Positions 59,942 through 64,000 of a stretch of 64,000 nt of DNA are shown piece after piece (position 1 is the first letter of the stretch; the number at the start of each line of letters is the position of its first letter). The stretch is from contig NZ_JBHMFT010000002.1 in NCBI RefSeq assembly GCF_051433195.1, positions 369,918 to 433,917 on the forward strand, given 5' to 3'. This stretch comes from Falsiroseomonas sp051433195 (GTDB lineage: Bacteria; Pseudomonadota; Alphaproteobacteria; Acetobacterales; Acetobacteraceae). The translations under genes and the position numbers were made by a program. The notes beneath the pieces were generated by a model that was given only the letters and a program-made list of their open reading frames with translations, was not told the origin of the DNA and did not search any database.

Positions 59942-60763
59942 TCAGTGCTTCACGTCGGCCCAGACCTTGCGCTTCACCGCATAGGTCAGGCCGCCCAGGA
60001 CGACCAGGAACAGGATCATCTTGATGCCCATGGCGCGGCGCTGTTCCGTCTCCGGCTCCGCCGCCCAGGCGAGGAAGGTGGTGACGTCGCGCGACATCTG
60101 CTCCACCTTCGCCGCGGTGCCGTCGGCATATTCCACCTGGTCCGGGTTCAGGATCGGCGGCATCGCGATCTGATGGCCCGGGTAGAAGGCGTTGTAGTAC
60201 ATGCCCTCGCCCAGGTTGAAGCCGGGCGGCGGGTCGACATAGCCCGTCAGCAGCGCGTGCAGGTAGTTGGCACCGTTGGCGCGCGCCTTGGTGATGATGG
60301 ACAGGTCCGGCGGATAGGCGCCGTTGTTCGCCGCGCGGGCCGCGAGTTCGTTCGCGAAGGGCCGGCGGAAGCGGTCGGACAGGCGCGCCGGGCGCTCCAC
60401 CCGCTCACCCTGGTCGTTCAGCTCGCCCATCACCATCACGGCGCCGGCGATGGCGCGCACCTGTTCCTCGCTGAGCCCGATCTCGGTCAGGTTGCGGTAG
60501 GACAGCTGGTACATGCCGTGGCAGGCGGAGCAGACCTCGTTGTAGACCTGCAGGCCGCGCTGGGCGGCGCCGCGATCAAAGGTGCCGAAGAACCCTGCGA
60601 AGCCGAAGCCGGCGTTCGGGATGGCGATCGCCTCCCCGGCCGCGCGGGCCGGGGTTGCGGAGACCGCCGCCGCGGCGCCCAGGACCAGGGCGCCGAGGAT
60701 GTTGCGGAAGCCCTTGGCAGAAAGACCCTTGGCAGAAAGACCCTTGGCAGAAAGACGGGGCAT
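59942..60763 (-). CDS. petC: Cytochrome c1 of the bc1 complex
   Basis: A 273-residue haem protein that passes electrons from the Rieske centre to soluble cytochrome c. The haem motif is VCSACHGMYQLSYRNL; the axial Met is expected in the late AMPPILNPDQVEYADG region. A C-terminal anchor helix (GIKMILFLVVLGGLTYAV) holds it in the membrane. The signal peptide is preceded by three SAKG(L/F) repeats from a 15-bp tandem repeat. ATG 60763 shares one base with the petB stop (TGATG). Confidence 0.93.
   Translation of the reverse strand: MPRLSAKGLSAKGLSAKGFRNILGALVLGAAAAVSATPARAAGEAIAIPNAGFGFAGFFGTFDRGAAQRGLQVYNEVCSACHGMYQLSYRNLTEIGLSEEQVRAIAGAVMVMGELNDQGERVERPARLSDRFRRPFANELAARAANNGAYPPDLSIITKARANGANYLHALLTGYVDPPPGFNLGEGMYYNAFYPGHQIAMPPILNPDQVEYADGTAAKVEQMSRDVTTFLAWAAEPETEQRRAMGIKMILFLVVLGGLTYAVKRKVWADVKH
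60711..60755 (-). repeat. 15-bp coding tandem repeat in petC, three copies
   Basis: CCCTTGGCAGAAAGA (plus strand) occurs three times without change at 60711-60725, 60726-60740 and 60741-60755. On the coding strand it encodes SAKGL, SAKGL, SAKGF at the very N-terminus of cytochrome c1, just before the hydrophobic core of the signal peptide. Confidence 0.92.
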
Positions 60764-62034
60764 CAGGCCTTCTCCATCGGCTTCGCCGCGGCACCCGCCA
60801 GCATCGGTCCGCCGCCGCGCAGGACGGGCATCGCGATGCTCTCGGGCAGCGACAGGGGCCGTTCGAGACGGCCGAGCAGGGGCAGGATCACCAGGAAGTA
60901 GGCGAAGTAGTAGGCGGTGGCGATGCGGGAGATGGTGACATACGGCTCCTCGGCCGGCTTGGCGCCCGCCCACATCAGCACGAAGAACGAGATCAGCCAG
61001 GCGAACAGCGCCCACTTGGCGATCGGGCGGAACCGCATGGACCGCACCGGGGAGGTGTCGAGCCACGGCAGGATGAACAGCACCGCGATGGAGCCGAACA
61101 TCAGCAGCACGCCGCCGAGCTTATCCGGTACCGCGCGCAGGATGGCGTAGAAGGGCAGGAAGTACCATTCCGGCACGATATGCGCGGGCGTCACCAGCGG
61201 GTTCGCCGGGATGTAGTTGTCCGCATGGCCCAGGTAGTTCGGCGCGAAGAACACCAGCGCGGCGAAGACGATGAAGTAGACGATCAGGCCGACGCTGTCC
61301 TTCGCCGTGTAATACGGGTGGAAGGGCAGGGTGTCCTGCGGGCCCTTCGGGTCGATGCCCAGCGGGTTGTTGGACCCGGTGATGTGCAGCGCGGCGACAT
61401 GCAGGAAGACCACGCCCGCGATCAGGAACGGCAGCAGGTAGTGCAGGCTGAAGAAGCGGTTCAGCGTCGGGTTGTCGACGGAGAAGCCGCCCCACAGCCA
61501 GACCACGATGCTTTCGCCGACGATCGGGATGGCGCTGAACAGGTTGGTGATGACGGTGGCGCCCCAGAAGGACATCTGGCCCCACGGCAGCACGTAGCCC
61601 ATGAAGGCGGTGGCCATCATCAGCAGGAAGATGACGACGCCCAGGATCCACAGCAATTCGCGCGGCGCCTTGTAGGAGCCGTAGTACATGCCGCGCCAGA
61701 TGTGGATGAACACCACGATGAAGAACATCGAGGCGCCGTTCATGTGCACGTAGCGGATCAGCCAGCCGTAGTTCACGTCCCGCATGATCCGCTCGACGCT
61801 GTCGAAGGCGTAGGCGGTGTGCGGCGTGTAGTTCATCGCGAGGAAGATGCCGGTCGCGATCATGATCATCAGCGTGACCATGGCGAGGGCGCCGAAATTC
61901 CAGAAGTAGTTGAAATTCCGGGGAGTCGGGAAGGTCCCGTACTCCTTCTGCATCATGGTGAAGACCGGCAGGCGCTGGTCGACCCAGCGCAGGACCGGGT
62001 TCTGGATGGTGCTGTCGTGAAGGCCGATGGCCAT
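60763..62034 (-). CDS. petB: Cytochrome b of the bc1 complex
   Basis: A 423-residue integral membrane protein with eight helices, the quinol-oxidising core of the bc1 complex. The four haem-ligand histidines lie in IRYVHMNGASMFFIVVFIHIWRG and FFSLHYLLPFLIAGVVFLHVAALH. The Qo-site motif PEWYFLPFYAILR is intact. Length is typical for the alphaproteobacterial full-length protein. It lies 61 bp after petA and overlaps petC by one base. Confidence 0.95.
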   Translation of the reverse strand: MAIGLHDSTIQNPVLRWVDQRLPVFTMMQKEYGTFPTPRNFNYFWNFGALAMVTLMIMIATGIFLAMNYTPHTAYAFDSVERIMRDVNYGWLIRYVHMNGASMFFIVVFIHIWRGMYYGSYKAPRELLWILGVVIFLLMMATAFMGYVLPWGQMSFWGATVITNLFSAIPIVGESIVVWLWGGFSVDNPTLNRFFSLHYLLPFLIAGVVFLHVAALHITGSNNPLGIDPKGPQDTLPFHPYYTAKDSVGLIVYFIVFAALVFFAPNYLGHADNYIPANPLVTPAHIVPEWYFLPFYAILRAVPDKLGGVLLMFGSIAVLFILPWLDTSPVRSMRFRPIAKWALFAWLISFFVLMWAGAKPAEEPYVTISRIATAYYFAYFLVILPLLGRLERPLSLPESIAMPVLRGGGPMLAGAAAKPMEKA

Positions 62035-62095
62035 CGTTGCCTGGCTCCTCAGTGGAGGCCGGGGGCGGGCGCGGAGGATACCGCGCGCCGGCGCC

Positions 62096-62683
62096 TCAGC
62101 CGATCCGGATTTGGGTGTCGGAGGTGAAGGTATAATCGGGAACGGGAAGGTTCAGCGGTGCCGGGCCGAGGCGGATACGCCCGGAGGTATCGTAGTGGCT
62201 GCCGTGGCAGGGGCAGAACCAGCCGTTGAACTCGCCCTTCGCATCGGTCGGCCGCTGCCCCAGCGGCACGCAGCCGAGGTGGGTGCAGACGCCGACCACG
62301 ATCAGCCAGGCCGGCTGGATGACGCGGGAGGCGTCCGTCGCCGGGTCCTTCAGCTGCGACAGCGGCGTCTCCCGCGCCAGGCGGATGTCATCCGCGGTGC
62401 GGTGGCGCACGAACACCGGCTTGCCGCGCCACACCACCGTCACCGCCTGGCCCTCGGCGATCGGGGCCAGGTCGACTTCGGTGGAGGCCAGCGCCAGCAC
62501 GTCGCGGGCCGGGTTCATGGAGCTGATGAACGGCCAGACCACCGCGCCCACGCCGACGGCCGCGAAGGCGGCGGTGCTCAGGGTCAGGAAGTCGCGGCGC
62601 GTCTCGCCCGGCTGCCCGCTTGCATGCGGGGGCTGATGTTCGGCGCCATGCGGTGCCCCTGCGGGCACCATTGTCTCGGCCAT
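62096..62683 (-). CDS. petA: Rieske iron-sulfur subunit of the bc1 complex
   Basis: A 195-residue protein with a Tat-type leader (TRRDFLTLSTAAFAAVGVGAVVWPF) that stays as a membrane anchor. The Rieske [2Fe-2S] ligands are in CTHLGCVPLG and WFCPCHGSHYD. ATG 62683 gives the leader; it is first in petABC. The 380 bp upstream separate it from the divergent hemF and should contain its promoter. Confidence 0.94.
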   Translation of the reverse strand: MAETMVPAGAPHGAEHQPPHASGQPGETRRDFLTLSTAAFAAVGVGAVVWPFISSMNPARDVLALASTEVDLAPIAEGQAVTVVWRGKPVFVRHRTADDIRLARETPLSQLKDPATDASRVIQPAWLIVVGVCTHLGCVPLGQRPTDAKGEFNGWFCPCHGSHYDTSGRIRLGPAPLNLPVPDYTFTSDTQIRIG

Positions 62684-63062
62684 CTCGTCGTCCTTTTCCG
62701 CCTGCCGCCCCGCGGTCTCGCCACCGGCCAGGCCCGTTTCCGGGTCGCTGATCGGCCCAAGGCTGGACCCACGCGCGACCCGCATCGCCGCGAAACATGC
62801 TGGCCAGCCCGTTCGGAGGAGGTTTCGAAAGCCCCTGCGGACGGAATGGCGCTGCGGCGCATATAAAGGGTGGGTTGCGGCGGTGTCCATCCGCTCCGTC
62901 GGCTGAAATTCCAGCCATCCGGCGCCTGGGCTTTGCCATGGTGGCAAGGGTCGCCTTCGCGGTCATGCCCTGGCAATCTCCGGTGGCGCCGATGGCGCCC
63001 TATCCCCGCACCGATGGCGCCCTATCCCCGCGCCAAAGGCGCTTCATCAAGGATTTGCGTGG
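62684..63062. other. Divergent intergenic region between petA and hemF, with a direct repeat
   Basis: No gene is supported in these 379 bases. A 21-bp direct repeat (CCGATGGCGCCCTATCCCCGC) occurs at 62989-63009 and 63011-63031, one base apart. It ends 31 bp before the hemF start, a position where it could affect hemF expression. No clear -35/-10 pair or Fnr box was found. Confidence 0.5.
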
Positions 63063-63956
63063 ATGTCCGAGACGCCGACCGATCTGCTGGACCACCCCAT
63101 GGTCGCCCCCGCCCGCGCCTGGTTCGAGAGCCTGCGCGACCGGATCTGCACCGAGTTCGAGGCCTGCGAGGACGAGCTTGCCAGCGGCCCGCATGCCGGC
63201 TTGCCGGCCGGCCGCTTCGTCCGCACGCCCTGGGACCGGCCGGAGGGCGGCGGCGGCGTGATGGGCGTGATGAAGGGCCGCGTGTTCGAGAAGGTCGGCG
63301 TCAACGTCTCCACCGTCTTCGGCGAGTTCTCCCCCGAATTCCGCAAGCAGATCCCGGGTGCGGAGCAGGACCCGCGCTTCCTCGCCACCGGCATCTCGCT
63401 GGTCGCGCACATGCGCAGCCCGCGCGTGCCGGCGGTGCACATGAACACCCGCTTCATCCTGACCACCAAGGGCTGGTTCGGCGGCGGCGGCGACCTGACG
63501 CCGATGGACCACAAGGCGCCGCACAGCCTGGAGGATGCCGAGGGCTTCCACGCCGCCTACAAGGCCGCCTGCGACCGCCACGACCCGACCTACTACCCGC
63601 GCTTCAAGCAGTGGTGCGACGAGTACTTCTTCCTGCCGCACCGCAACGAACCCCGCGGCCTGGGCGGCATCTTCTACGACTGGCTCGGCGACCGCACCCC
63701 CGGCCAGGGCATCGACCGGGACTTCGCCTTCACCCGCGACGTCGGCGAGGCCTTCCTCGCGGCCTACCCGCCCATCGTCCGCCGCCGCATGCACGAGCCC
63801 TGGACCGCGGCCGAGCGCGCGCACCAGCTGATGCGCCGCGGCCGCTACGTGGAGTTCAACCTGCTGTACGACCGCGGCACGATCTTCGGCCTGAAGACCG
63901 GCGGCAATGTGGATGCCATCCTGATGTCCCTGCCGCCGGAAACCGGCTGGCCCTGA
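63063..63956 (+). CDS. hemF: Oxygen-dependent coproporphyrinogen III oxidase
   Basis: A 297-residue enzyme that decarboxylates coproporphyrinogen III in haem synthesis using O2. The HemF signature is evident: GGGVMGVMKGRVFEKVGVN, FGGGGDLTPMD, CDEYFFLPHRNEPRGLGGIFYDWL and LMRRGRYVEFNLLYDRGTIFGL. Length and spacing are normal. It faces away from the petABC operon, matching a haem-demanding respiratory chain. ATG 63063 fits the family N-terminus. Confidence 0.95.
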   Translation: MSETPTDLLDHPMVAPARAWFESLRDRICTEFEACEDELASGPHAGLPAGRFVRTPWDRPEGGGGVMGVMKGRVFEKVGVNVSTVFGEFSPEFRKQIPGAEQDPRFLATGISLVAHMRSPRVPAVHMNTRFILTTKGWFGGGGDLTPMDHKAPHSLEDAEGFHAAYKAACDRHDPTYYPRFKQWCDEYFFLPHRNEPRGLGGIFYDWLGDRTPGQGIDRDFAFTRDVGEAFLAAYPPIVRRRMHEPWTAAERAHQLMRRGRYVEFNLLYDRGTIFGLKTGGNVDAILMSLPPETGWP

Positions 63957-63964
63957 GCCTTTAG

Positions 63965-64000
63965 CAGGCTGCGGAAATTCGCCGCTTTTTCCGCAGCCTG
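63965..64000. terminator. Perfect 13-bp inverted repeat after hemF, possible terminator
   Basis: CAGGCTGCGGAAA (63965-63977) pairs exactly with TTTCCGCAGCCTG (63988-64000) around a 10-base loop, beginning 8 bp after the hemF stop. The window ends here, so a following T-tract cannot be checked. It may be a terminator or a dispersed palindrome. Confidence 0.6.

Overview
This 64 kb window is a dense, very GC-rich (by eye close to 70%) bacterial chromosomal segment. The gene content points to an aerobic alphaproteobacterium, most likely Acetobacteraceae (Roseomonas-like). Evidence for this is an aerobic bc1 complex (petABC), oxygen-dependent HemF, several Bug/TctC-type solute receptors, a DUF4169 protein, a DUF2783 protein paired with a flavin hydroxylase, and heavy use of GTG/TTG starts with 1-4 bp gene overlaps. 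The taxonomic placement is an inference from gene types, not from a marker gene search. I see no rRNA, tRNA, CRISPR array, transposase, integrase or phage gene.

Layout. 1-9.2 kb: the 3' end of uvrD, prmA, an orphan PEP-CTERM protein behind a sigma-54-like promoter, a hairpin-rich intergenic block, a HpcH/HpaI aldolase divergent from a D-2-hydroxyacid dehydrogenase, an MFS transporter, a 44-residue peptide ending in a haem motif, a tandem universal stress protein and a methyltransferase. 9.2-16.5 kb, all on the minus strand: a large RTX protein and a catabolic cluster (SMP-30 lactonase, DHFR-like reductase, Bug receptor, IclR regulator, CoA-transferase) with a palindromic IclR-like operator. 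16.5-25.3 kb: leuCD, an RND efflux pair and an orphan molybdopterin oxidase subunit. 25.4-34 kb: a BCAT-like aminotransferase, a split UxaA-type dehydratase, an AI-2E-family permease with an extra cytosolic domain, a methyltransferase, a module of exported hydrolase-like proteins that lack the expected catalytic residues, and a decayed AraC regulator.

34-42.9 kb: nine closely spaced plus-strand genes (Bug receptor, Ldh2-type dehydrogenase, peroxiredoxin/2OG-oxygenase fusion, SpoU methyltransferase, amine oxidase, and a four-gene Mla-type lipid transport system) that end at a clear intrinsic terminator. 43-49 kb: a DUF2939 protein meeting a DUF2783/flavin hydroxylase pair across a 25-bp tandem duplication, an MBL-fold protein, a Crp/Fnr regulator, and a duplicated-domain secreted protein coupled to an FkbM methyltransferase. 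49-58 kb: a two-component system divergent from a DegP protease, an oxaloacetate decarboxylase-like enzyme, an MFS exporter, an LhgO-like oxidoreductase, an UPF0173 hydrolase and small enzymes. 58-64 kb: dienelactone hydrolase, mtnP, the petABC operon and hemF.

Most of the window is ordinary core and catabolic metabolism. The best leads for something undescribed are the active-site-less exported hydrolase-like module (30.9-32.9 kb), the duplicated secreted protein coupled to FkbM (47.7-49.1 kb), the short haem-motif peptide (7.4 kb), and three cases where short tandem duplications have reshaped protein or gene ends (37.2, 43.8 and 60.7 kb).
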